Below, one piece after another: positions 9,172 through 16,528 of a DNA stretch of 43,074 nt. This DNA is from Spirochaetaceae bacterium (GTDB lineage: Bacteria > Spirochaetota > Leptospiria > Leptospirales > Leptonemataceae). The stretch covers positions 1 to 43,074 of the forward strand of contig PBUB01000003.1 in NCBI GenBank assembly GCA_002729885.1, written 5' to 3'. The first letter of the stretch is position 1; every line of letters starts with the position of its first letter. A program made the position numbers and the translations under genes. The notes below the pieces were generated by a model that was not told the DNA's origin, ran no database searches, and was given only the letters and a program-made list of their open reading frames with translations.

Positions 9172-9966
9172 ATGCCATCGGAGCTCCTTCAGGAAGATCA
9201 GCCCCTGCCCCAGGGAGGCACAATCCGCATCTGGACTCTCAATCGTCCGGATCAAAGAAATGCTATAAGCCAGAATTTACTGGCAGAAATGGAAGGGGCC
9301 CTGGGCGGCCTGAATCCGGAAAATGGCATTCGGGGATTGATCATCCAGGGATCCGGTCCGGCTTTCTGTGCCGGTGCCGATCTGAAAGAGCGGGCCTCTA
9401 TGAGCCGAGAGGATGTGGATTCCTTTCTAAATCGGATGGGGCGGCTTTTCCGGCAGATCGAAACTGTCAGTGTTCCCACGCTGGCCGCCATAAATGGATT
9501 CTGCTTTGGAGGCGGTCTGGAAATGGCTCTTTGCGCCGATTTCCGCATGGCCGCAAAAGAGGCCCAGATGGGGCTTACAGAAACCTCCCTGGGAATTATT
9601 CCAGGAGCCGGTGGGACCCAGAGACTGCCCCGGATTGTGGGCCGCGCCATAGCCACAGAGATGATCCTTTCGGCGGAAAGAATCTCCGCTGAAGCGGCTT
9701 TGCAGCGTGGTTTGATCCGAGAGGTGGCAGAGGATGCTGAAGAATTGAAGCTGGCAGCCTCCCGATGGATGCAGAAGGTATGCGAAAATGCTCCATTGAG
9801 CATTGTTCTGGCAAGACAGGCCATTGAAAAGGGAATGGAAATGTCTATGGAAGATGGACTGAAGCTGGAACGAGAACTTTATGAACAAACGCTGAATACA
9901 GAGGATAGACTGGAAGCTCTAAAAGCCTTCAAAGAGAAGCGAAAGCCTGTATTCAAAGGTAGATGA
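9172..9966 (+). CDS. Enoyl-CoA hydratase/isomerase family protein
   Basis: A 264-aa crotonase-fold protein. The oxyanion-hole segments are FCAGADLKE (residues 65-73) and GFCFGGGLE (109-117). Glu117 and Glu137 (in LTETSLGIIPGAGGTQ) correspond to the two catalytic glutamates of true enoyl-CoA hydratases, so hydration of trans-2-enoyl-CoA in fatty acid beta-oxidation is likely. Spirochaetes of the Leptospira group live on fatty acids, which fits, but a methylglutaconyl-CoA hydratase role cannot be excluded. It is followed after a single base by dcd, so the two are probably cotranscribed. Confidence 0.92.
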   Translation: MPSELLQEDQPLPQGGTIRIWTLNRPDQRNAISQNLLAEMEGALGGLNPENGIRGLIIQGSGPAFCAGADLKERASMSREDVDSFLNRMGRLFRQIETVSVPTLAAINGFCFGGGLEMALCADFRMAAKEAQMGLTETSLGIIPGAGGTQRLPRIVGRAIATEMILSAERISAEAALQRGLIREVAEDAEELKLAASRWMQKVCENAPLSIVLARQAIEKGMEMSMEDGLKLERELYEQTLNTEDRLEALKAFKEKRKPVFKGR

Positions 9967-9967
9967 A

Positions 9968-10489
9968 ATGATCTTAACTGGACCTGAAATCAAAAAGCGA
10001 CTGGGAAGTGATATCAAGATCGACCCGTATGAAGAAAGTCGATTAAATCCCAACTCCTACAATCTTCGTCTGCACGATGAGCTTATGGTATATACCGAGC
10101 CTCCGCTGGATATGAAGAAGCCCAATCCTACCGAAAAGATAATCATGCCGGAAGATGGCTATCTGCTTCAGCCCGGTCGATTGTATCTGGGGCGGACCCT
10201 GGAATATACAGAGACCCATAACCTGGTGCCCATGCTGGAAGGACGATCCAGTATTGGAAGACTGGGAATGTTTGTGCATGTTACGGCCGGATTCGGCGAT
10301 GTTGGCTTCTGTGGATTCTGGACTCTGGAAATCAGCACCATCCATCCAATTCGCATATATCCTGGAATTGGAATCTGCCAGATCTTCTATCATACCATCG
10401 AAGGAGATATCAAGGAGTACGATTCCGGTAAGTATCAGAAGAACAAAGGGATTCAACCCAGCTTGCTTTATCGCGAGTTTGAAAAATAG
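9968..10489 (+). CDS. dcd: dCTP deaminase (possibly bifunctional DCD-DUT type)
   Basis: A 173-aa enzyme of the dCTP deaminase/dUTPase superfamily. The key segment EGRSSIGRLG (residues 91-100) supplies the conserved Arg-Ser-Ser, and HVTAGFGDVGF (104-114) and TLE (119-121, catalytic Glu121) follow. The enzyme converts dCTP to dUTP for dTTP synthesis. The AGFGD-x-GF wording and short length are closer to archaeal-type deaminases that also hydrolyse dUTP than to E. coli Dcd (193 aa). That reading is an inference; a separate dut gene is present at 34 kb. It begins one base after the hydratase stop codon, which suggests translational coupling. Confidence 0.9.
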   Translation: MILTGPEIKKRLGSDIKIDPYEESRLNPNSYNLRLHDELMVYTEPPLDMKKPNPTEKIIMPEDGYLLQPGRLYLGRTLEYTETHNLVPMLEGRSSIGRLGMFVHVTAGFGDVGFCGFWTLEISTIHPIRIYPGIGICQIFYHTIEGDIKEYDSGKYQKNKGIQPSLLYREFEK

Positions 10490-10528
10490 GTCTCTTGACA
10501 TCTATAAGCCCGATACACGAGTATTACC

Positions 10529-10939
10529 ATGCCCCGCAGGATCTTTCGCCGATCATTTAACATATACATCTTCTGGATTGCTCTGCCCTTCTTGCTGGCA
10601 GGTGGTCTTCTGGCTGCCTATCCCAACCCGGTAATGCCCTTTATTCTGGATGTTCCGGTGGAAGAACTTACTCCTGTGTTTTATCTTGCAGTAAGGATCC
10701 TGGGAGCCACCTTGCTTTATTATGGTATTACTCTGTTTGTAATGCGTCGGGAGCCCACCAGACTGATCGACCTGGCTTTCTGGCAGGGTATATTATGTCT
10801 GGCGCTGGCCGGATTTTCCGGAGTCTCTCCGTTCTGGTTCCGCACCAGCTACTGGGTCTGGGTGGGTACCGGATATCTTCTTGTGGCCGGTTTTTTTCTA
10901 CTTACCTTTTCTACGAGAAACCTTCTGGTTAGAGAATAG
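10529..10939 (+). CDS. Small four-helix membrane protein, unknown function
   Basis: A 136-aa hydrophobic protein with an Arg-rich N-terminus (PRRIFRR) followed by about four predicted transmembrane helices near residues 11-30, 45-65, 78-96 and 106-125. The positive-inside pattern places the N-terminus in the cytoplasm. I see no catalytic or transport motif and do not recognise the family. It lies 39 bases after dcd and 11 bases before cysE, on the same strand, so it is likely part of that operon. Confidence 0.7.
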   Translation: MPRRIFRRSFNIYIFWIALPFLLAGGLLAAYPNPVMPFILDVPVEELTPVFYLAVRILGATLLYYGITLFVMRREPTRLIDLAFWQGILCLALAGFSGVSPFWFRTSYWVWVGTGYLLVAGFFLLTFSTRNLLVRE

Positions 10940-10950
10940 GAATCTATTTC

Positions 10951-11622
10951 ATGAAGTTGCGGATCATCGAAGACGTACGGGCCATTGTTCGGAATGATCC
11001 GGCCTGCAGAGGTCTACAGTTCTTGCTGTATCCCTGCTTCCATTCCATGCTCTTCCATCGATTTCTTTGCCATCCGCTATACAGGATGCATTTATTCTTT
11101 ATGGCCAGGTTCTTTTCCCAGGTGTCCCGCATAATGACCGGCATGGAAGTGCACCCGGGAGCCCAGATTCAGGGCGGATTCTTCTGTGATCATGGTATGG
11201 CTGTGGTAATCGGGGAAACCGCAGTGATCGGCAAGAACTGTGTAATGTATCATGGGGTAACCCTGGGCGGAACCGGTAAGCATCAGAAAAAGAGGCATCC
11301 TACCATTGGAGACGATGTCTTTATTGGAACCCACAGCACTCTGCTGGGTCCCATATACGTGGGAGATCGGGCCAAAATCGGCGCAGAAAGCGTAATCATC
11401 AATCGGGATGTGCCTGCGGATTGTACTGTTGTGGGAACCCCGGGAAAAATCGTAAAACGGGGCAACCGTCGGGTGGACCCTGCAGAGCCCCTTCCTCTAT
11501 CTGAGTACAGGGTTCGAGAGGTAGAAGAGGAAAACCGAGAGATCGAGCAGGAAGATCGAACCGACAGCGTCTCCCGTCCGTCTAGAGATGTACCCTCCTC
11601 GGGCGTGCTGAAGAAAACTTGA
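10951..11622 (+). CDS. cysE: Serine O-acetyltransferase
   Basis: A 223-aa left-handed beta-helix acyltransferase. The active-site segment (residues 67-89) runs VHPGAQIQGGFFCDHGMAV, containing Asp80-His81, followed by GET; the hexapeptide repeats continue through VTLGGTGKHQKKRHPTIG and end at TVVGTPGKIVKR. It transfers acetyl from acetyl-CoA to L-serine, the first step of cysteine synthesis. The N-terminal helical part is short, as in EpsC/short CysE forms. The final 40 residues are an Arg/Glu/Ser-rich tail that is probably disordered. The typical C-terminal Ile that binds cysteine synthase is absent (it ends in Lys-Lys-Thr), so the usual cysteine synthase complex may not form. Confidence 0.93.
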   Translation: MKLRIIEDVRAIVRNDPACRGLQFLLYPCFHSMLFHRFLCHPLYRMHLFFMARFFSQVSRIMTGMEVHPGAQIQGGFFCDHGMAVVIGETAVIGKNCVMYHGVTLGGTGKHQKKRHPTIGDDVFIGTHSTLLGPIYVGDRAKIGAESVIINRDVPADCTVVGTPGKIVKRGNRRVDPAEPLPLSEYRVREVEEENREIEQEDRTDSVSRPSRDVPSSGVLKKT

Positions 11623-11652
11623 CCCTTCCCGGGTAGGCCTTATCCTGTAACT

Positions 11653-12357
11653 ATGCTGGACTTCGTAAAAGGAGATTCCCAGGCCCCTACGGGCAATTTG
11701 ATCGCTTTCTGTCAGGTAATTGGCAAGAATCCCTTTGAAACCGACGGCGCAATCATCGCCATTCATGTAGTAGTAAGCAATATTTCTGCCCGGGAAAACA
11801 GCTTTCCGGTGGTAGTATTCCCTCCCGTATCCTTGAAAAATGAACAGGAACTATCCAGGGTCATATCTTTTCAGGGCAAATGCGACGTGATTCGCCTGGA
11901 GGATTTTAAGATACCATCCGAGCAACAGGAGCAGGAGTACATGAATGATCGACTGGAGCAGTTCAATGATCTGGTTCGTGACTATGTAGATCTATATCAG
12001 CGCTACCATGAAAAGATTGCTCCCAAACTCAGTGAAGAGATCAAGCTGCTCACCGGGCCTACTTCCACCAGAACCGAAGAGGCGCAGCCCACAGAAGGGG
12101 AGCAGGCCACTCTGGAAAAGCTGCAGGAACTTCTAAAGACCGGCGCCGGTCCGGTAGATTTTACTCCGGTCATCCGCCACATAGAAAAGAATTTTCCTCA
12201 GTACGATATCCAGAATTTCGAAAAGACCATTCATCAGGATCAGACCGAAATCGCCTCTCTCTATATTAAAAAGTTCTTCGCAATTCATGAAGAACGCTAT
12301 GAAGCTGCGGCCCTGTTCCAAGCCCGCATAATGCAGATGGAATCCGCCCGCTCATGA
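11653..12357 (+). CDS. Conserved-looking hypothetical protein, unknown function
   Basis: A 234-aa soluble protein. The first 90 residues have a beta-rich, hydrophobic pattern (IIAIHVVVSNISARENSF and PVVVFPPVS), suggestive of a compact sandwich or PilZ-like fold, although no defining PilZ motif is seen. Residues about 95-145 and 180-230 are helical and rich in Glu and Gln, separated by a polar linker (about 135-160). I do not recognise the family. Its last four bases (ATGA) overlap the start of the aldo/keto reductase, indicating translational coupling. Confidence 0.65.
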   Translation: MLDFVKGDSQAPTGNLIAFCQVIGKNPFETDGAIIAIHVVVSNISARENSFPVVVFPPVSLKNEQELSRVISFQGKCDVIRLEDFKIPSEQQEQEYMNDRLEQFNDLVRDYVDLYQRYHEKIAPKLSEEIKLLTGPTSTRTEEAQPTEGEQATLEKLQELLKTGAGPVDFTPVIRHIEKNFPQYDIQNFEKTIHQDQTEIASLYIKKFFAIHEERYEAAALFQARIMQMESARS

Positions 12358-13916
12358 GCGAACCGGATCATATTCGAGCCGGCAAAAGAATCTTTGGTAG
12401 TTTGATCCAGCCAGACAAACTGCCAGGACAATATGAGTCCGGCAGCTATTTTTCTCATTTAAAGGCCACTTATCCAGGCTACGATGAAAAGGCCTGGCAG
12501 ACCAATGCCGGAAATACCGGCTGGACTGTGTCTCGTCTGGGTATGGGCACCTATCGCATGCAGCGTGACAACAGGGAGAATTACGATGCACTGCGGGAAG
12601 CTCTGATCTCCGGCACCAACGTCATCGACACATCTGCAAATTATATGGATGGTTCTGCTGAATCTCTCATAGGAGATGTGATTCGAGATTTGAAATCTGC
12701 CGGGCGAATTCAACGAGAGAACATTGCCATCGTTACCAAAGCAGGTTATATTCAGGGCAAGAATTCTCTACTCTGCGCTGAAGTAGATTTTCCTGAACAG
12801 ACCAGGTTTGATCGATCCCTGGCTCATTGCATTCATCCGGAGTTTCTGGAAAATCAAATTGAATTGAGTCGACTTCGCATGGGTCTGGAAACCCTGGATG
12901 TAATCCTGCTCCATAACCCGGAATACTATCTCAAAAAAGCCCGCCAGGACGAAGTACCTGCGGATGAAGCCCAGAAGGAATATTACAGAAGAATTCATCA
13001 GGCCTTCGATTATCTGGAAGAAGTGCGCAAGGAAGGTAGGATTCAATACTATGGAATCTCTTCCAATACGTTTCCCGTATATGGGCAATACGAATCCACC
13101 GACTTGAACAAAATCGATATGGATCGTTATCCTGGGTTCAAGGTGATTCAGTTTCCGGCCAATTTGATCGAGCGGGGATTTCGAGAAGGTAGTCTTTGCA
13201 GAAGTGCCCGGGAGAGAGGTCTGTGGACCCTGGCCAATCGCCCGCTGAATGCATTTCAAAACAAGATTGGCCTGCTTCGCCTGGCAGGAAATGCAGGAAC
13301 CGATGATTCGGAAGAGGCCATCCAGAGCTTGATCAATCTGGAAGAGGAAATGCAGGATCTGGAGTTTCGCATCCAGGGAGAGCTATCCGATGAAAAGTTT
13401 CATTTCGACTCCAGGTTTCCCGCGGCCGGAAGCGTAATCCGGTATTACCTGGACAGATTGCGAAATCCGGAGCAGGCCCATGCAGCCACATCCGCCCTGT
13501 CTCCGGTTCTCCAGAAGACAATCAATCATCTCTATGGCAGGGCCGAAATACAGCCGGATGCCAAAAAGGAAAGTCTGCATCGGCTACTGGAAAGCTATGT
13601 CCGCAGAATCAATACAGCACTGGCTTCTCTGGAAAAGAATGTAAGAGCCAGGCATCACAGATTCACACGCTCTCTGGCCGGAGCCATAGCGGAGAGGATT
13701 CCGGACCTGGGCAGCCTGGATCTGTCCAGGATCGCTATCAAGTATCTGCTGGCCGGCTCCTGTCCGGCAACAGTACTCTGTGGCATGCGCCGACTTCCCT
13801 ACGTCCGGCAGCTCCACACCCTCTACAACGAGGCAGCCCCCTCCCGCCTCAAGGATGGCATTCCGGGGCTGGAACAGAGGGCTGTGGAGCTCTGGAGCAA
13901 GGAGTTCGGTTTTTAG
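12354..13916 (+). CDS. Aldo/keto reductase with a large C-terminal insertion
   Basis: A 520-aa protein; typical family members have about 320. The catalytic tetrad is intact: Asp92 and Tyr97 in IDTSANYMDG, Lys129 in IVTKAGY and His187 in ILLHNPE. A strand region ISSNTFPV (236-243) and FQFPANL-like segment follow, as in the TIM barrel. Between about residues 300 and 460 lies a charged, helical insertion. The barrel then appears to resume with AIKYLLAGSCPATVLCGMRR (461-480), matching the last strand that binds the NADP(H) phosphate. It should reduce or oxidise an aldehyde or ketone with NADP(H); the substrate is unknown. It starts inside the stop codon of the preceding gene. Confidence 0.85.
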   Translation: MSEPDHIRAGKRIFGSLIQPDKLPGQYESGSYFSHLKATYPGYDEKAWQTNAGNTGWTVSRLGMGTYRMQRDNRENYDALREALISGTNVIDTSANYMDGSAESLIGDVIRDLKSAGRIQRENIAIVTKAGYIQGKNSLLCAEVDFPEQTRFDRSLAHCIHPEFLENQIELSRLRMGLETLDVILLHNPEYYLKKARQDEVPADEAQKEYYRRIHQAFDYLEEVRKEGRIQYYGISSNTFPVYGQYESTDLNKIDMDRYPGFKVIQFPANLIERGFREGSLCRSARERGLWTLANRPLNAFQNKIGLLRLAGNAGTDDSEEAIQSLINLEEEMQDLEFRIQGELSDEKFHFDSRFPAAGSVIRYYLDRLRNPEQAHAATSALSPVLQKTINHLYGRAEIQPDAKKESLHRLLESYVRRINTALASLEKNVRARHHRFTRSLAGAIAERIPDLGSLDLSRIAIKYLLAGSCPATVLCGMRRLPYVRQLHTLYNEAAPSRLKDGIPGLEQRAVELWSKEFGF

Positions 13917-13951
13917 TTGCCTCCTTTCGGCTTCCAGGATTCCCTGATGGT

Positions 13952-14170
13952 ATGACAGAGCAGCAAATGGAACTACTGAAGCGCTACAACGAGGCTCTGC
14001 AGCTGTACAAGAATAGACAGTGGCAGGATGCCATCAACGGCTTCAAGAAGGCCCTGGAAATCGACCCCGAAGACGGTCCTTCCAAGCTCTACATTCAACG
14101 CTCCGAAGAATACATGGCCAATCCTCCCGGTGATGACTGGGACGGAGTCTTTGTAATGAAAACCAAGTAA
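13952..14170 (+). CDS. 72-aa TPR protein resembling the C-terminal tail of class III adenylate cyclases
   Basis: A complete 72-aa product, ATG to stop. It contains one TPR-like unit (YNEALQLYKNRQWQDAINGF at about 11-30) followed by ALEIDPEDGPSKLYIQR, then EYMANPPGDDWDGVFVMKTK at the end. The order W..A...F..AL..dP.DGPS..Y..R...Y...PP...WDGV...K matches, from memory, the tail of many bacterial class III adenylate/guanylate cyclases. Here no cyclase domain precedes it: upstream is the reductase stop codon and a 35-base gap. It may be a free-standing protein-interaction module. Function unknown. Confidence 0.8.
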   Translation: MTEQQMELLKRYNEALQLYKNRQWQDAINGFKKALEIDPEDGPSKLYIQRSEEYMANPPGDDWDGVFVMKTK

Positions 14171-14253
14171 ATTCGAGCAAACCCAGGTACTAATTACATC
14201 ACTCAATCCGGGAACTTCTCCACCATCGGAAGCGCTCCGGAAAACACAGAAAT

Positions 14254-14619
14254 ATGGCAAGAAAACCTCAGACCCAAACCATCAGTCCAGATATTGGAAA
14301 CATAGCTACAGTATTTGGCCGCACCACCAGCTTTCATGGAATTCTGGAATTTGAAAAACCGCTACAGATCAACGGACGCTTCGAAGGTGAAATCATCACC
14401 GATGGAATCCTGGTTGTAGGGGAAGGCGCTGTGGTTCGAGCCAATATTAAGGCCGGCACCCTTATCGTAGGCGGCGAAATCACGGGAAACATCGAAGCTC
14501 GTACCCGACTGGAAATGCTTACGACAGGCAAAGTTTACGGAAACATTCGCACAGCCAAGCTTCAGATTGCAGACGGAGTTGTATTCGATGGCAACTGCGA
14601 GATGATCGAAGAAAGCTGA
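14254..14619 (+). CDS. Bactofilin
   Basis: A 121-aa bactofilin (PF04519 type). The central region (residues about 20-115) is a run of short beta strands with regularly spaced Gly, Ile and Val, beginning at FHGILEFEKPLQINGRFEGE and continuing through VVGEGAVVRANIKAG and GEITGNIEARTRLEM to the final GVVFDGNC. Both flanking tails are short and polar, as in typical bactofilins. Members polymerise without nucleotide into filaments at the inner membrane and help shape cells or localise cell-wall enzymes; in Leptospira-type spirochaetes they influence helical shape. It is the last gene of the plus-strand run, converging on the glycosyltransferase. Confidence 0.93.
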   Translation: MARKPQTQTISPDIGNIATVFGRTTSFHGILEFEKPLQINGRFEGEIITDGILVVGEGAVVRANIKAGTLIVGGEITGNIEARTRLEMLTTGKVYGNIRTAKLQIADGVVFDGNCEMIEES

Positions 14620-14733
14620 AATCCCTGTAGTTAAGAATTACAAACGCCTGGCCGCTACTCACTGGTCAGGTACTTCGCCTGTTCCTTATTCTGGCCCGGG
14701 TCGCCCATGTGCGAAATACGATGGACCCTGTAT

Positions 14734-15972
14734 TCAGTTTTTTCCGACGTCAGGCTTTCTCTTTTTCGCGGATCTCTCAAATGCCTCAGCATGCATGTCT
14801 GCAGTATTTTTCCAGTTCCAGTTTCTATCCGGTTTAAACGCAGAAAGCCTCTGTTTACTTCTGCGGACCTGCATCTCCAGCATTCCGTAGGCCCATCCAC
14901 TCACATCCAGGGGATCCAGATACTCGGCCCGGTTATCTGCGATTTCATGAAAGCAGGAGAGATTGGAAACAAGAGCATGTTTTCCATGCCCCATGGCCTC
15001 AAGCAAAGGAATTCCAAAGCCTTCGTATAGAGAGGGCATTACAAAGAATTCACAGTTTCGATAAAGCCAGTCCAGTTCCTCATCGCTTACTCCCTCTCCC
15101 TGATAGGGCCAGTGCAATCCCGGAAGCCTTCTTTCCATTTCAGTGAGACGTTCAAATAGCTCCGGGCTCTCCCATCCTTTTCTTCCAGCGATCACCAGTC
15201 CCAGAGGTATACGACCTTCCTGGGCCCCCAGTTCGCAGTATTTCTCATAGGCAGAAAGAAGCGTTCCATAGTTCTTTCGAGGCTCAATGGTGGAACATGC
15301 AAGCATGTAAGGAGGCACTACCTGGGATCGGGCATTTTTCTTTCTTCGATGCGAAGCAACCAGGCGCGCATCCGGCTCCGAAATCTGGGCCATAAACTCT
15401 TCGCTTACCTCGGGCAGTTTTCGCGCCGGTTTCTCCAGACCTGGATAGGCAACCAGGATCTGCTCCTGCGGATATTTGTATCTTTCCAGGATTTCCCGGC
15501 GCGTCTGCTGTGAATTGGCAAGAATGATATCTGCTCTATTTACGCTGTATCTCTGCACCGACTTTTGCTGCCAGCGAGCCAATCTTCGCATGGAATCCGG
15601 GAAGCGATAGGCCACAAAGTCATGGAAGGTGATCACCGCTCCCGTGGAAGATGGTAGCGCCGGAGGAAGTACCTGCTGAGTTCCCCAGAAAACATCCGGA
15701 GGACTTTTCCTTAATTCCGCCGGAAGACGGACATTAAAATCCGTGGCACCTGTGCGACTCAGTGCGCCCTGCCCCTGAATCCATTCTACATCGGAGCGCA
15801 TCAATAGATCATCATAGTCCGAATGAGGTGGATTCTGAGCATGCAATTCAAACCAGAATCGATCCTGATCTACATTCTGGATAACTTTCTGAATGATTCG
15901 CGCAACGCCGGAAACAGGTAAACATAGAGGCCTGGCATCAACTCCTATTCTGAATCGATTGGCCTGCTGCAC
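14734..15972 (-). CDS. Glycosyltransferase family 4 (GT-B)
   Basis: A 412-aa GT-B enzyme. The N-terminal domain opens with IGVDARPL (9-16) and a Gly-containing loop. The C-terminal domain carries the EPRKN motif (230-234), VIAGRKGW (about 260) and the nucleotide-sugar-binding EGFGIPLLEAMG (317-328), whose glutamates are conserved in GT4 enzymes. It should transfer a sugar from a nucleotide donor to a lipopolysaccharide, capsule or other glycan; acceptor unknown. The start is GTG at 15972, because the conserved N-terminus begins only nine residues in. It lies 30 bases downstream of hfq on the same strand. Confidence 0.9.
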   Translation of the reverse strand: MQQANRFRIGVDARPLCLPVSGVARIIQKVIQNVDQDRFWFELHAQNPPHSDYDDLLMRSDVEWIQGQGALSRTGATDFNVRLPAELRKSPPDVFWGTQQVLPPALPSSTGAVITFHDFVAYRFPDSMRRLARWQQKSVQRYSVNRADIILANSQQTRREILERYKYPQEQILVAYPGLEKPARKLPEVSEEFMAQISEPDARLVASHRRKKNARSQVVPPYMLACSTIEPRKNYGTLLSAYEKYCELGAQEGRIPLGLVIAGRKGWESPELFERLTEMERRLPGLHWPYQGEGVSDEELDWLYRNCEFFVMPSLYEGFGIPLLEAMGHGKHALVSNLSCFHEIADNRAEYLDPLDVSGWAYGMLEMQVRRSKQRLSAFKPDRNWNWKNTADMHAEAFERSAKKRKPDVGKN

Positions 15973-16002
15973 TCCTGCTATCCAAAAGAGAATTGGTACG
16001 AA

Positions 16003-16230
16003 TTACTTACCGGGTACCGGATGTCGTACGGGGAAAACAGATGAAATGGAATGCTTGAATACCAGGGTGGGACTTTTGTCGGTAATTACGTAGACTGTGT
16101 GGCTATCATGAGCCATCACTTTTCCGCGCACAGGCACACCATTCTTCAGATACAGAGTAAGACGGGAGGCCTTCTTCTTGGCCTTCTCAATGATCTGATC
16201 CTGGTCGGATCGATGTTGCCTGGTGGACAT
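16003..16230 (-). CDS. hfq: Hfq-like RNA chaperone
   Basis: A 75-aa Sm-fold protein. The Sm1 region is LTLYLKNGVPVRGKVMAHD (about 24-42), and the Sm2 motif reads VFKHSIS (57-63), the equivalent of the YKHAIS signature; Phe replaces Tyr and Ser replaces Ala. A Gln-rich N-terminus (DQDQ) matches the region that contacts uridines in known Hfq. Hfq hexamers bind small RNAs and mRNAs and promote their pairing. The C-terminal tail is almost absent, as in short Hfq types. I chose ATG 16230; a GTG at 16251 would add seven residues. Neither has a clear ribosome binding site. It lies in front of the glycosyltransferase. Confidence 0.85.
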   Translation of the reverse strand: MSTRQHRSDQDQIIEKAKKKASRLTLYLKNGVPVRGKVMAHDSHTVYVITDKSPTLVFKHSISSVFPVRHPVPGK

Positions 16231-16280
16231 GGCACGTAGGATGTAGAGCACTGTTCAGACTGCAATCAGTTTTTGAGCCA

Positions 16281-16473
16281 GAGTTTCCACTGCCCGAGCG
16301 CCACGCTGGCGCGGAGCCACTGCATCGAGTGTCCTCCTGCTGGGCAGCGCCGCAACTCCCAAAAACAGGATGCCGTTTCTGACCGGAGTTTACCGTTGCT
16401 GGACGGCACTCTGGCCTCCGAAAAAAGGATGCCCTATTTGCTTTGAGGTTACGATTATTGGACGCCCCTCTGG
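16281..16473. repeat. Degenerate tandem repeat, four units, upstream of hfq
   Basis: Four diverged copies of a 47-59-base unit. The two best copies (16356-16414 and 16415-16473) are each 59 bases and share AGGATGCC near the start and a GAG.TTAC...GGACG..CTCTGG end. Weaker copies of the 29-base core start at 16281 and 16328. Core starts are at 16281, 16328, 16386 and 16445. The unit length is not a multiple of three, and no convincing gene reads through. It fills most of the 298-base gap between the CysQ-like gene and hfq. Confidence 0.6.
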
Positions 16474-16528
16474 ATCCGGATAGCTCCAGGCCCTGAGATG
16501 CAGCAAATTGCATGCATTGCTACCCCCC

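Noticed and set aside
14647..14670. CCTGGCC/GGTCAGG hairpin between the convergent bactofilin and glycosyltransferase genes
   Set aside because: Seven base pairs with a G-T pair, but no T run follows on either strand, so I do not call it a terminator.
16187..16513. Open frame of 108 codons on the minus strand through the repeats upstream of hfq
   Set aside because: It overlaps hfq, the repeat period is not a multiple of three, and the composition looks unlike a real protein.
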